Part shown: positions 56,143 through 64,000 of the stretch, piece by piece
Numbering within the stretch: position 1 is the stretch's first letter
How the letters are laid out: each line of letters starts with the position of its first letter
Assembly (NCBI RefSeq): GCF_008011665.1
Contig: NZ_VOWJ01000013.1
Location: 162,494-226,493 of the forward strand
Direction of reading: 5' to 3'
Length of the DNA: 64,000 nucleotides
Origin: Campylobacter volucris
Lineage (GTDB): Bacteria > Campylobacterota > Campylobacteria > Campylobacterales > Campylobacteraceae
The notes under the pieces: model-generated
What the model was told of the DNA's origin: nothing
The model's input: the letters and a program-made list of their open reading frames with translations, nothing else
The model's database searches: none
Translations under genes and position numbers: made by a program

Positions 56143-56379
56143 CATCGTTTTGATTAGCTGAGTGATTTCTCCTTCATGGGGAAATCTATCCACTTCACAA
56201 TTAAATAAATCTTTTTTTGAATAAATGATTTTACCATTTACTTCAACGATAAAATGTCCTCCACCTTTTTCTATGGTAGAAATTTGTGCATCTTTGAACT
56301 CATTTTGTATTTCTTCTGCAACCCTTGCAGCTTGTGGTTTGTAGTTTCAAAAATTACAATAATAAATTTTTACTTCCAT
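56140..56379 (-). CDS. SelW/Rdx-like selenoprotein (in-frame TGA = selenocysteine)
   Basis: A 79-residue protein read from ATG 56379 to TAA 56140 with a single in-frame TGA at 56349-56347 (codon 11). The N-terminus MEVKIYYCNFUNYKPQAA carries the C-x-x-U redox motif of the Rdx (SelW/SelT/SelH) thioredoxin-like family, and the frame stays protein-like to the end (EKGGGHFIVEVNGKIIYSKK, then FPHEGEITQLI, both family hallmarks). AGGAG precedes the ATG, a TATAAT lies upstream, and a hairpin lies 22 bases after the TGA. SelW-like selenoproteins are known in Campylobacter. Ordinary gene calling splits or misses it. Likely a small selenium-dependent oxidoreductase; partner unknown. Confidence 0.9.
56316..56330 (-). 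promoter_or_regulatory. Candidate bacterial SECIS hairpin
   Basis: On the coding (minus) strand CTGCAA-GGG-TTGCAG folds into a 6-base-pair stem with a G-rich 3-base loop. The loop begins 22 bases after the UGA at 56349-56347, within the distance expected for SelB-recognised bacterial SECIS elements, and it lies inside the coding sequence as required. Confidence 0.7.
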
Positions 56380-56405
56380 TTTTTACTCCTTTTTTTAAGT
56401 GTGAT

Positions 56406-56411
56406 ATTATA
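56406..56411 (-). promoter_or_regulatory. -10 box of the selenoprotein gene
   Basis: Minus-strand TATAAT (context ATGTATAATATC), 27 bases before the ATG at 56379. The leader contains AAAAAGGAGTAAAAA. It is divergent from the dnaE promoter in the same 100-base spacer. Confidence 0.55.
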
Positions 56412-56450
56412 CATTTTTTATCCAATTATTTTAAATTTAAAGATTTTTTT

Positions 56451-56456
56451 TATAAT
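56451..56456 (+). promoter_or_regulatory. -10 box of dnaE
   Basis: TATAAT preceded by GATTTTTTT, 25 bases before the dnaE ATG at 56481. Confidence 0.5.
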
Positions 56457-56480
56457 TACGAAAAATTATTAAGGGATAGT

Positions 56481-59400
56481 ATGAGCCAATTTACACATTT
56501 ACATTTACACACAGAATATTCTTTATTAGACGGAGCAAATAAACTCAAAGAGCTTGCTAAAACCTTAAAAGCACAAGGTGCAACCAGTGTTGCTATGACT
56601 GATCATGGTAATATGTTTGGTGCGATTGATTTTTATAAAACTATGAAAGCTGAAGGGATAAAGCCTATTATAGGCCTTGAAGCGTATTTGCATAATCACG
56701 ATGATTTAAGCGATAAAAGCTCAAGACAACGCTTTCATCTTTGTTTATTTGCTAAAAATGAAATTGGCTATAAAAATTTAATGTTTTTAAGTTCTCAAAG
56801 TTATATCCATGGTTTGTATTATTACCCAAGGATTAATAAAAAGCTCTTAGAGAAACATAGTGAAGGTTTGATTTGCTCTTCAGCATGCTTGCAAGGAGAG
56901 GTAAATTGGCATTTAAATACAAAAAATGAAAGAAATATTAAATTTGGCGCAAAAGGCTATGAGGGAGCAAAAGAAGCAGCTTTGTGGTATAAAAAAGTTT
57001 TTGGAGATGATTTTTATCTTGAGATAATGCGCCATGGGATTGAAGATCAAAAATTTATCGATGAGTCTATTATAAAACTTTCCAAAGAGCTTGATATAAA
57101 AATCATAGCCACTAATGACACTCATTATACCTTTAAAGAAAGAGCGGCTGCACATGAAGTGTTTATGTGTATAGCTATGGGTGTTAAGCTTGATGATCCA
57201 GGGCGTTTAAGACATGAAGTGCATGAATTTTATGTGAAAACCCCACAGCAAATGAGCGAACTTTTTGCAGATATCCCTGAAGCTATTGAAAATACTCAAG
57301 AAATTGCAAACAAATGTAATTTAGAATTAAAGCTAGGAGATCCTACTCCTCCAAATTTTAAATTTACAAGAGAATATGCTAGCAAATATAATCTTAATTT
57401 AATTGAAGATAAAGAATTTAGTTTTGATAATGATGATATAGTTTTTGAGCATCTTTGTAAAAAAGGTTTAGAAGAAAGACTTCAATTTATTGATGAGAGT
57501 AAGCATGAAGAATACAAAGCTAGGCTTGATTTAGAAATTAACATCATTAAAAATATGAAATTTTCAGGCTATATGCTAATAGTTCATGATTTTATCGCAG
57601 CAGCTAAGGAAAAAGATATACCGGTGGGACCAGGTCGTGGAAGTGCAGCAGGAAGCTTGGTTTCGTATTGTTTAAAAATTACAGATTTAGATCCTATACC
57701 TTATAATCTTCTTTTTGAGAGATTTTTAAATCCTGAGCGTGTATCTATGCCTGATATTGATGTGGATTTTTGTCAAGATAGAAGAGGGGAGGTGATTGAT
57801 TATGTTATCGATAAATATGGAGCTGAAAAAGTAGCACAAGTAATTACTTTTGGTAAGCTTTTGGCAAAAGGGGTGATTAGAGATGTAGCTAGGGTTTGTG
57901 ATATGAGCATACCTGATGCTGATGCATTGGCAAAATTAGTCCCCGAAGAGCTAAAGATCACATTAGAAAAAGCTTATGAACAAGAACCAAAAATAGCTGA
58001 ATTTATAAATTCTCATCCAAAAGGGCATCAAGTTTGGGATTTTGCTAAGGCATTAGAAGGATTAAATAGAAATGCAGGTATGCATGCAGCAGGAGTTGTA
58101 ATATCTAATGAAGCTTTGTGGAATAAAGCTCCACTTTTTAGACAAAGTAAAAACGATGAAAGGCATTTGGTTACGCAGTATTCTAAAGAATATCTTGAAG
58201 ATGTAGATTTAATCAAATTTGACTTTTTGGGACTTAAAACTTTAACAGTAATTAATAATGCAATCAAACTTATTAAAAAAAGATATAACAAAGATGTCAT
58301 TTGGGAAAAAATAGATGTAAATGATCCTAAGGTTTATAAAACCATACAAAGTGGAAATACTTTAGGAATTTTTCAAATAGAATCAGGAGGCATGCAAAGC
58401 TTAAATGCTAGATTAAAACCTGAAAGGTTTGAAGATTTAATTGCGGTTTTGGCTTTATATAGACCAGGACCACTTGATAGTGGAATGGTGGATGATTTTA
58501 TCGAGATTAAGCATGGTAGAAAAGCTGCAAGCTATGCTTTTGAAGAACTAAAACCCATACTTGAAAATACCTATGGAGTTATAGTTTATCAAGAACAGGT
58601 TATGCAGATTGTGCAAAAAATAGGCGGTTTTTCTTTAGGAGGAGCTGATAATGTGCGTCGTGCTATGGGTAAGAAAAAAAGAGAAATTTTAGACAATCTT
58701 AAAGCCGAATACCTAGAAGGAGCTAAAAAACAAGGGTATGATGAGAAAAAAGCTGATGATTTGTTTGAGCTTATTTTAAAATTTGCTGAGTATGGTTTTA
58801 ACAAATCTCACTCTGCAGCATATGCACTTATTACTTTTCAAACAGCTTTTTTAAAGACTTATTATCCGAGTGAATTTATGGCTGCACTTTTAACTAGCGA
58901 AGAAAGCAATGTAGATAAAATAGCAAAATACATTGAAGAAATGAAAAGAATGAACATCAAGCTTTTGCCTCCAAATATCAACAAAGCTCAAAGAGAATTT
59001 AGTGCTATTAAGCTTGAAGATGGTTCTGAAGCGATTATTTATGGACTTGGAGCTATAAAAAGTGTGGGAATTCCTGCTATAGAAAATATCATGGATATCC
59101 GCAAAGATGGTGGTTTTAGCGATTTTAATGATTTTATAAGCTTAATTGATCCAAGTAAAATTAATAAAAAAACCATAGAAAATTTAGCTAAATCAGGCGC
59201 TTTTGATGATTTTGGCTATACAAGAAAATGTTTAATTGATAATCTTGAGCTTATTTCTGAAACAAGTAAAAAAATTGCTGAAGTTAAGCGAAATTCTACT
59301 GCTTCGCTTTTTGGAGAAGATGAGATCGCAGGAGATATTAAGGTAGAAATTCGAGAAAATAAAAACGAATTTGATTTGATGGAAAAGCTTGGGTATGAAA

Positions 59401-60071
59401 AAGAAATGCTTGGAATCTATGTATCAGGACATCCTTTGGATAAATTTTCTTCGCAAATGGAAGGTATAGAGTATTATAAAAGCATAGATTTTGAAGAATT
59501 AAAAGGTGAGGGTGAAATTTTAACCATTGGTAAAATTGAAGATTTTAAATCTATGATGAGCAAAAATGGAAAAAGATATGCTAAAGCAGAAATTTTAGAT
59601 CTTTATTCTTCTTTTGAAATGATTATTTTTGAAGCTCAGGTGGAAAAAGTAGAAAATATTTTCAAAGAAAAAAAAGAACAAGCATTTGCATTTTTACTTC
59701 GATATAAAAACAATGACAATGATCTAAGTTTTAGTTTAAATGAAATTTATACCCTAGAAGAAGCTAAGGAAAATGAGATTAAATCTTTCAATAAAAAGAA
59801 AAATTTTCAAAAAAAAGAAGTAAAAGAAGAATATACTCAAGAACCTGCTAAATTTGAAGAAAATATTATAGAGCTTGATATAAATAAGCTTAGTAAAGAT
59901 ATGGTTTATGAGATTTATTCTTTAGCAAATTCTAAACACAATCCAAAAGATACTAATAATAAAAAATTAGTTTTAAAAGTATTAGATGTGGGTAGTTGTT
60001 TGCTTTATCATACAGGTTTTGTGATTTCTAAAGAGGTTTTTGAAGAAATTTCTCAAAAATGCAAAACTTAA
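56481..60071 (+). CDS. dnaE: DNA polymerase III subunit alpha
   Basis: The replicative polymerase catalytic subunit, about 1196 residues. The frame is open further upstream, but ATG 56481 is the start: AAGGGATAG precedes it and FTHLHLHTEYSLLDGA is the normal N-terminus; the upstream extension would run through the selenoprotein promoter and gene. PHP domain: HLHLHTEYS, VAMTDHGNMFGAIDFYK near residue 38. Palm: GPGRGSAAGSLVSYCL near 383, catalytic PDIDVDFCQDRRGEVI near 426 and a later KFDFLGLKTL. The finger region has NVRRAMGKKK and GFNKSHSAAYALI. An OB fold follows near residue 1020. All catalytic aspartates are present. Confidence 0.97.
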   Translation: MSQFTHLHLHTEYSLLDGANKLKELAKTLKAQGATSVAMTDHGNMFGAIDFYKTMKAEGIKPIIGLEAYLHNHDDLSDKSSRQRFHLCLFAKNEIGYKNLMFLSSQSYIHGLYYYPRINKKLLEKHSEGLICSSACLQGEVNWHLNTKNERNIKFGAKGYEGAKEAALWYKKVFGDDFYLEIMRHGIEDQKFIDESIIKLSKELDIKIIATNDTHYTFKERAAAHEVFMCIAMGVKLDDPGRLRHEVHEFYVKTPQQMSELFADIPEAIENTQEIANKCNLELKLGDPTPPNFKFTREYASKYNLNLIEDKEFSFDNDDIVFEHLCKKGLEERLQFIDESKHEEYKARLDLEINIIKNMKFSGYMLIVHDFIAAAKEKDIPVGPGRGSAAGSLVSYCLKITDLDPIPYNLLFERFLNPERVSMPDIDVDFCQDRRGEVIDYVIDKYGAEKVAQVITFGKLLAKGVIRDVARVCDMSIPDADALAKLVPEELKITLEKAYEQEPKIAEFINSHPKGHQVWDFAKALEGLNRNAGMHAAGVVISNEALWNKAPLFRQSKNDERHLVTQYSKEYLEDVDLIKFDFLGLKTLTVINNAIKLIKKRYNKDVIWEKIDVNDPKVYKTIQSGNTLGIFQIESGGMQSLNARLKPERFEDLIAVLALYRPGPLDSGMVDDFIEIKHGRKAASYAFEELKPILENTYGVIVYQEQVMQIVQKIGGFSLGGADNVRRAMGKKKREILDNLKAEYLEGAKKQGYDEKKADDLFELILKFAEYGFNKSHSAAYALITFQTAFLKTYYPSEFMAALLTSEESNVDKIAKYIEEMKRMNIKLLPPNINKAQREFSAIKLEDGSEAIIYGLGAIKSVGIPAIENIMDIRKDGGFSDFNDFISLIDPSKINKKTIENLAKSGAFDDFGYTRKCLIDNLELISETSKKIAEVKRNSTASLFGEDEIAGDIKVEIRENKNEFDLMEKLGYEKEMLGIYVSGHPLDKFSSQMEGIEYYKSIDFEELKGEGEILTIGKIEDFKSMMSKNGKRYAKAEILDLYSSFEMIIFEAQVEKVENIFKEKKEQAFAFLLRYKNNDNDLSFSLNEIYTLEEAKENEIKSFNKKKNFQKKEVKEEYTQEPAKFEENIIELDINKLSKDMVYEIYSLANSKHNPKDTNNKKLVLKVLDVGSCLLYHTGFVISKEVFEEISQKCKT

Positions 60072-60303
60072 GTATTTAAATAAAAATAGGTTTGAATTTT
60101 ATTTTATATGAGATTTTATATATGCAAATTTAAGTTGATAAAATTCAATGCCATTTTGAAAAATCACAAGGTTGTCTTGTAAAATGTCTCAAAGAAGGTT
60201 TTTATATATTTTTTAGTTAAAATTTAATTATTTTATTAAGGCAGAATTTTAAGATAACTAAAATATATAAAAAACCATTTTTGTTTATTAAATATTTATA
60301 TAT

Positions 60304-63171
60304 TTATTTTTTAAAAATTGTCAATATTTCTTGTTTATATTCGCTTGATTTTAAAATTTCATAAAAATCTTTATCATAAAAAGTTCCAAGCTTTTGTATA
60401 TCTACATTATGGCTTGCAAATTCTATTAAAATGTCTTTTATTGGGTATTCTTTACCATCAAGATCTAATCTATCCTTAAAATTATCTAAAAAAATAAGCA
60501 ACGCAGGGGCTTTTACTCCAGTATGATATTCTATAATAGAATCTGCACGCAATAAATTATGTCTTAAAAGCTGTAAAAATCTTGATACTCTTCCCTTTAT
60601 TTCATAAGCGAGCATTTTCCGAATCGGCGCTAAGTAATACCTTCCTACTATATTTAGATCATATGGTATATTTTTTAAATCTATTTTTAATCCATGTTTA
60701 AAAAGTAAATAAATAAGATCGCTATGCACAAACATAACTAGTAGTTTTTCATCAAGCATCTCTTTAGGGTAACGCTTTATTAATTCTTGAAAGAAAAAAT
60801 CAAGTGTTTCATCATCTGCATTGCAAAATCTTATATTAGGCGTTTGATTAAGTCTAATGTTTTCAAAAAATGTAGTATCGATTTTACTATCAAGATTATC
60901 CAAGATAAATTCTAAAATATTTTTAATTTCTGTGCTCAACTTATGTTCTAATGCAACAGATAAACCAAATTTGTTTTCTTTAGTAATTACTACTTTATAG
61001 CCTAATGTTCTAAGAAATTTAGCATATTCTAGTTTATCAAAACGCAAACAAATATGCATCACTTCATCACTAATAGGAATATGAAAGCCTTGAGATTTTG
61101 CGTTTTTTACAAGAGTACTAAAAAAATCCTCATCTGGCATTGCATTGCTTACTGTCCCTTTTGGTACATAAAAACAAAGCTGAGTGATATGTTCGTATTG
61201 TTCATTTTGCAAAGGAATTATTTTTTCTAAAATAATCTTAGCTTGCTTATAATCACGCGCCTTAACAAGCTTACATAATAATTCATAGCTTGGATTATCC
61301 ATATCAAATACTGCTCTATACCATGAAGGTGGATTATTTTGTAAAGAGCAGTCGCTAAATATATTGTTTGATTGTTCTACTAATTCGCTTGGTAGATTCC
61401 ATTCGCTTAAATCGCAGTCAAAAGATTTTGCTCCATGAAACATAGAATTGATATTTTCAGCTTTTTTTGGTTTCCATTTAGATAAATCACTTTTAAAAGA
61501 CTCACAATCATAAAACATCTCTTCAAAATCTTTTACATTTGTAACTTTCCACTTGCTTAAGTTTGCATTAAAATCTTTTAATCCTTTAAAAAGTCCATTC
61601 ATGTATTTGATTTGGCTCACATCCCAAGACTCTATCCCGCTAAAATCTTTCCTATTTGTATGCAAATGAATGATTTCCATAGAATAACTAGCAAAAAGTT
61701 GATTTAGGTCTTTTATGTAACTTAAATCAATTTGCCCTAAAGATATAAATTCCATCTCTACTAATATTTTTAATTCAAAAAGATTAAATGGAATATAGCA
61801 AAGATTTGGATGTTTTGGTTTAAATTTACCTTTTTTATTATAAAAAGCACAATCGCGCAAAGTGCTTTCTATGCTTTTACCTTTTATAATATCTTCTAAA
61901 ATCTTTCTTAGTTCGTAAAGACTGCTTTTTTTGAGTTCTTTCCTTACGCTCTTGCTATAATCTTTATAACCATCATTATTATAATCAATGCAAATAAATT
62001 CACTAAATTCTATATAAATACCATCTCCTATATTTTTACCTTTGTTAGAATCTACTACAACTTTATCGATTAACTCATTTATAGCATCATCACATATTTT
62101 TAAAATGTCTTTGTCGATGCTTTTAATAGCGCCATTTTGTAATAAATTTAAAGCTTTTAAAACTTTAAAATTTTGCACAGCATCTATAAGCTCTTTAGGA
62201 GTTTTTCCTAAAATTATTGTAGTTTCTTGTGTTGAAACTTTATTTACATCTTTTTTCTCCATTCTCTTAGCCTTTTTTATGGCATCGTTTAAAAGTTTAC
62301 AGTATTTTTCCATATAGCTTTTATCTTTTTCACACTCTTTGCTATCCCAGTATATATTGTATTTTTTATCAAGTTGTTCTGAAGTCATTGCTCCTGCATC
62401 TTTTAAAAGTTTTTTATTTCTAGATCCTTTTGCATTATCTAAAGGTGCAGTTGGGGTGATAAAATTCACATTAGCTCCAAGTTCGATTAAAAGCTTTGTA
62501 ACCTTATAAGTTTCAGGTTCTTTTACAGCTTCAAATAAAAGAGTTTCATTATATTTGCTTTTTGGATCAAGCAAGGTTTGCATATCCACATTAGCCCCTC
62601 CTTTAATAGCTAGTTCTAATAATTCATAATTATTTTGCATAACCCAAAAATGCATAGGAGTCCAACCAAAGTCATCTTTATGCACTTCAAATTTAGCTCC
62701 ACGATTGACTAGATATTGTATGATTTGAGAATTTGGATTATCAGCATTGAGTATATAATCATAGATTAGGGCATTTTGATAAATAATGCTATTTCCTTCT
62801 ACTTTTTTCATTAAGATGTATTTTTCATTAGCTTCTTTGATATGTTTCATATCATGAAAAGCAAAATTATATTTAGGATCTTTTAAACTTAAACCATACT
62901 CATCAAATAAATAATCTAAAATAGAAAAATCATTATTATTATCTTCACAAGCATGTGCAGCTCTTATTATTAGATTAAAAGGATCAAATAAAGGAAAGTC
63001 TCCATCCTCATCTTTAATATTAAGCTCATAACAAGATATTTTTACAGGATAATCCTTTAAAATATCTTTTAGCTTAACTAAATCATTATTATCTATAATT
63101 TCAAGAACTAAATCTTCTAATTCATCTTTTTCTTGATAGCTCATAGCTTTGATATCTTCTAATGTTTTCAT
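60304..63171 (-). CDS. Ankyrin- and BspA-repeat protein linked to vgrG
   Basis: A 955-residue cytosolic-looking protein without signal peptide. Ankyrin-type repeats occupy about residues 150-265 (IIQYLVNRGAKFEV, TPMHFWVMQNNYELLELAIKGGANVD, TKLLIELGANVNF). Residues about 512-592 contain three or four BspA/DUF285-type repeats of the form W-D-V-S-x-I-x-x-M-N-x-L-F (SWDVSQIKYMNGLF, KWKVTNVKDFEEMFYDC, KWKPKKAENINSMFHGA), common in surface and Mycoplasma-type proteins. The N- and C-terminal parts are helical and unrecognised. It starts 53 bases downstream of vgrG on the same strand, so a type VI cargo, adaptor or immunity-associated role is suspected; no toxin motif was seen. Confidence 0.78.
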   Translation of the reverse strand: MKTLEDIKAMSYQEKDELEDLVLEIIDNNDLVKLKDILKDYPVKISCYELNIKDEDGDFPLFDPFNLIIRAAHACEDNNNDFSILDYLFDEYGLSLKDPKYNFAFHDMKHIKEANEKYILMKKVEGNSIIYQNALIYDYILNADNPNSQIIQYLVNRGAKFEVHKDDFGWTPMHFWVMQNNYELLELAIKGGANVDMQTLLDPKSKYNETLLFEAVKEPETYKVTKLLIELGANVNFITPTAPLDNAKGSRNKKLLKDAGAMTSEQLDKKYNIYWDSKECEKDKSYMEKYCKLLNDAIKKAKRMEKKDVNKVSTQETTIILGKTPKELIDAVQNFKVLKALNLLQNGAIKSIDKDILKICDDAINELIDKVVVDSNKGKNIGDGIYIEFSEFICIDYNNDGYKDYSKSVRKELKKSSLYELRKILEDIIKGKSIESTLRDCAFYNKKGKFKPKHPNLCYIPFNLFELKILVEMEFISLGQIDLSYIKDLNQLFASYSMEIIHLHTNRKDFSGIESWDVSQIKYMNGLFKGLKDFNANLSKWKVTNVKDFEEMFYDCESFKSDLSKWKPKKAENINSMFHGAKSFDCDLSEWNLPSELVEQSNNIFSDCSLQNNPPSWYRAVFDMDNPSYELLCKLVKARDYKQAKIILEKIIPLQNEQYEHITQLCFYVPKGTVSNAMPDEDFFSTLVKNAKSQGFHIPISDEVMHICLRFDKLEYAKFLRTLGYKVVITKENKFGLSVALEHKLSTEIKNILEFILDNLDSKIDTTFFENIRLNQTPNIRFCNADDETLDFFFQELIKRYPKEMLDEKLLVMFVHSDLIYLLFKHGLKIDLKNIPYDLNIVGRYYLAPIRKMLAYEIKGRVSRFLQLLRHNLLRADSIIEYHTGVKAPALLIFLDNFKDRLDLDGKEYPIKDILIEFASHNVDIQKLGTFYDKDFYEILKSSEYKQEILTIFKK

Positions 63172-63224
63172 TGTTTTTCCTTTAGTTTTTTTGTAATTTT
63201 AGTTTTAATTCAAGAAAATTGCTT

Positions 63225-64000
63225 TTAATCTGCTCTTAAATCACCTCCTTTTACCCTTAAACCTTTATCATCTATAATTACTTGCATTTTTCCTACTTGA
63301 AGTATGATTTTATCTTTTGTTTGTGTGATGGTGGTATTTTCACCTACTTGAGAGATGATTTGTTCTTGTGCTATTAAAGTGCTTTCTTTATTAGCTAAAG
63401 TATTTATTTCATCAGCTGTAAAGGAACAATTATTTTTAGCTTTAAAACTAATAGAATCATCAGCTTCAGCTTTGAAATACTCATTTGTTTCTATGCTTAG
63501 ATCTTTTTTGGAGTGAAATTTTATACTTTGATTGGTTTGAAGCACGTAAGAACCTTTTATGGTTTCATTTTTATTATGTCCTATTCTTTGGATAAAATCA
63601 TTTTTGATATCTTGCTCTAGATTGTTGTTTATGATTACTCTTTTATCATTTCCTATTTTTTCTTCATGATTTTGTCCGATATTGACTTCATTACTAATTC
63701 CTACATTTAAAGTATTACTTAAACCCACATTGGTGTCTTTAGAAAGCAAGGTGTTTTCTAGATACTGCGCACCTACATTGACATTTCTAAAACCTATGAT
63801 ATTTTGCATATGCCCTAAAGTAATGAATTCGGTATATAAAGCTCCTACTTCTGAGGTTTTGTTATTTTTTATGGTTTGCTCATAGTTGTTGCCTATTTCT
63901 TCTTTATAATCTTTTTGTGCTAGAATGTAAAATTCTTCCTTGTCTATATCATTTTTTAAAGTGATTTCATTTCTTGCTTTTGCATCGGTATTATCTTTTC
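63225..64000 (-). CDS. vgrG: Type VI secretion VgrG spike protein (5' partial)
   Basis: The minus-strand frame is open to the right edge; the ATG at 63809 is internal, since upstream codons (ARNEITLKNDIDKEE, EIGNNYEQTIKNN) belong to the same protein. The visible 257 residues are the gp5-like C-terminal beta-helix of VgrG: repeated NVGLSNTLNVG, NIGQNHEEKIGNDKRV and DFIQRIGHNKNETIKGSYVLQ units, typical of NxG-repeats, ending KMQVIIDDKGLRVKGGDLRAD. VgrG caps the Hcp tube and carries effectors. The gp27-like N-terminal part is outside the window. No enzymatic extension follows the helix. The next gene downstream is the ankyrin/BspA-repeat protein. Confidence 0.87.
   Translation of the reverse strand, partial: KDNTDAKARNEITLKNDIDKEEFYILAQKDYKEEIGNNYEQTIKNNKTSEVGALYTEFITLGHMQNIIGFRNVNVGAQYLENTLLSKDTNVGLSNTLNVGISNEVNIGQNHEEKIGNDKRVIINNNLEQDIKNDFIQRIGHNKNETIKGSYVLQTNQSIKFHSKKDLSIETNEYFKAEADDSISFKAKNNCSFTADEINTLANKESTLIAQEQIISQVGENTTITQTKDKIILQVGKMQVIIDDKGLRVKGGDLRAD

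Noticed and set aside
56325..56480. N-terminal extension of dnaE to an ATG at 56325
   Set aside because: The in-frame extension is not protein-like for DnaE, lacks a ribosome binding site, and covers the antisense selenoprotein gene and both promoters. AAGGGATAG and the family N-terminus mark 56481.

Overview
The window is a very AT-rich, gene-dense bacterial chromosome segment, almost certainly from a thermotolerant Campylobacter, probably close to the C. lari group. Reasons: A/T-biased codons, tightly packed and often overlapping genes, poly-G contingency tracts, and gene clusters that as I recall them match C. jejuni blocks in a different order (rpsO/Rrf2/flhA; hrcA-grpE-dnaK; selU-HIT-trpC position-TPR; nth-peb4-fba; kdsB-thrC-lpxK-nadE; aguA-CDF-aguB). 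The species is inference. I see no rRNA, tRNA, CRISPR array, IS element or prophage.

Layout. 1-2628: divergent polysaccharide deacetylase (cut by the left edge), dprA, ruvX, RNA methyltransferase. 2824-7893: rpsO, and divergent to it an Rrf2 regulator overlapping flhA, a DHH phosphoesterase and small hypotheticals. 8053-11341: hrcA-grpE-dnaK with a consensus promoter and a half-decayed CIRCE operator. 11346-16900: secreted nuclease, YqeY, Ppx/GppA, pdxJ-pdxA, PiT phosphate transporter. 16889-22135 (minus strand): selU, HIT, a catalytically stripped TrpC-like protein, TPR protein, YkgJ-type protein, methyltransferase, flavin oxidoreductase. 22381-25664: MFS transporter plus a CocE/NonD hydrolase frameshifted near its C-terminus. 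25716-30856: nitroreductase and a MacA-MacB-TolC-type efflux system. 30972-37981: gltS, nth, peb4, fba, a MotA/OmpA-type stator pair and an ACC-deaminase-like PLP protein. 37975-39164: a short accessory insert. 39225-48987: NSS transporter, NDH-2-like oxidoreductase, dsbD, amino-acid ABC parts, kdsB, thrC, lpxK, nadE. 49053-52731: metallo-hydrolase and agmatine-to-putrescine genes flanking a CDF metal exporter. 52736-55399: phase-variable autotransporter. 55552-60071: DJ-1 protein, a hidden selenoprotein and dnaE. 60304-64000: a 955-residue ankyrin/BspA-repeat protein downstream of a type VI secretion vgrG cut by the right edge.

The most notable items are not visible to plain ORF calling. (1) A SelW/Rdx-like selenoprotein at 56379-56140 (minus) has an in-frame TGA in a C-x-x-U motif, followed by a hairpin at bacterial SECIS distance; the window also carries selU, a second selenium-using function. 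(2) The autotransporter carries two tandem G9 tracts within its first 24 codons, and both are out of frame here, so the gene reads as OFF at two switches. (3) The vgrG-linked repeat protein is a candidate type VI cargo. (4) The CocE/NonD hydrolase has lost its normal C-terminus by a one-base change in an A6 tract.
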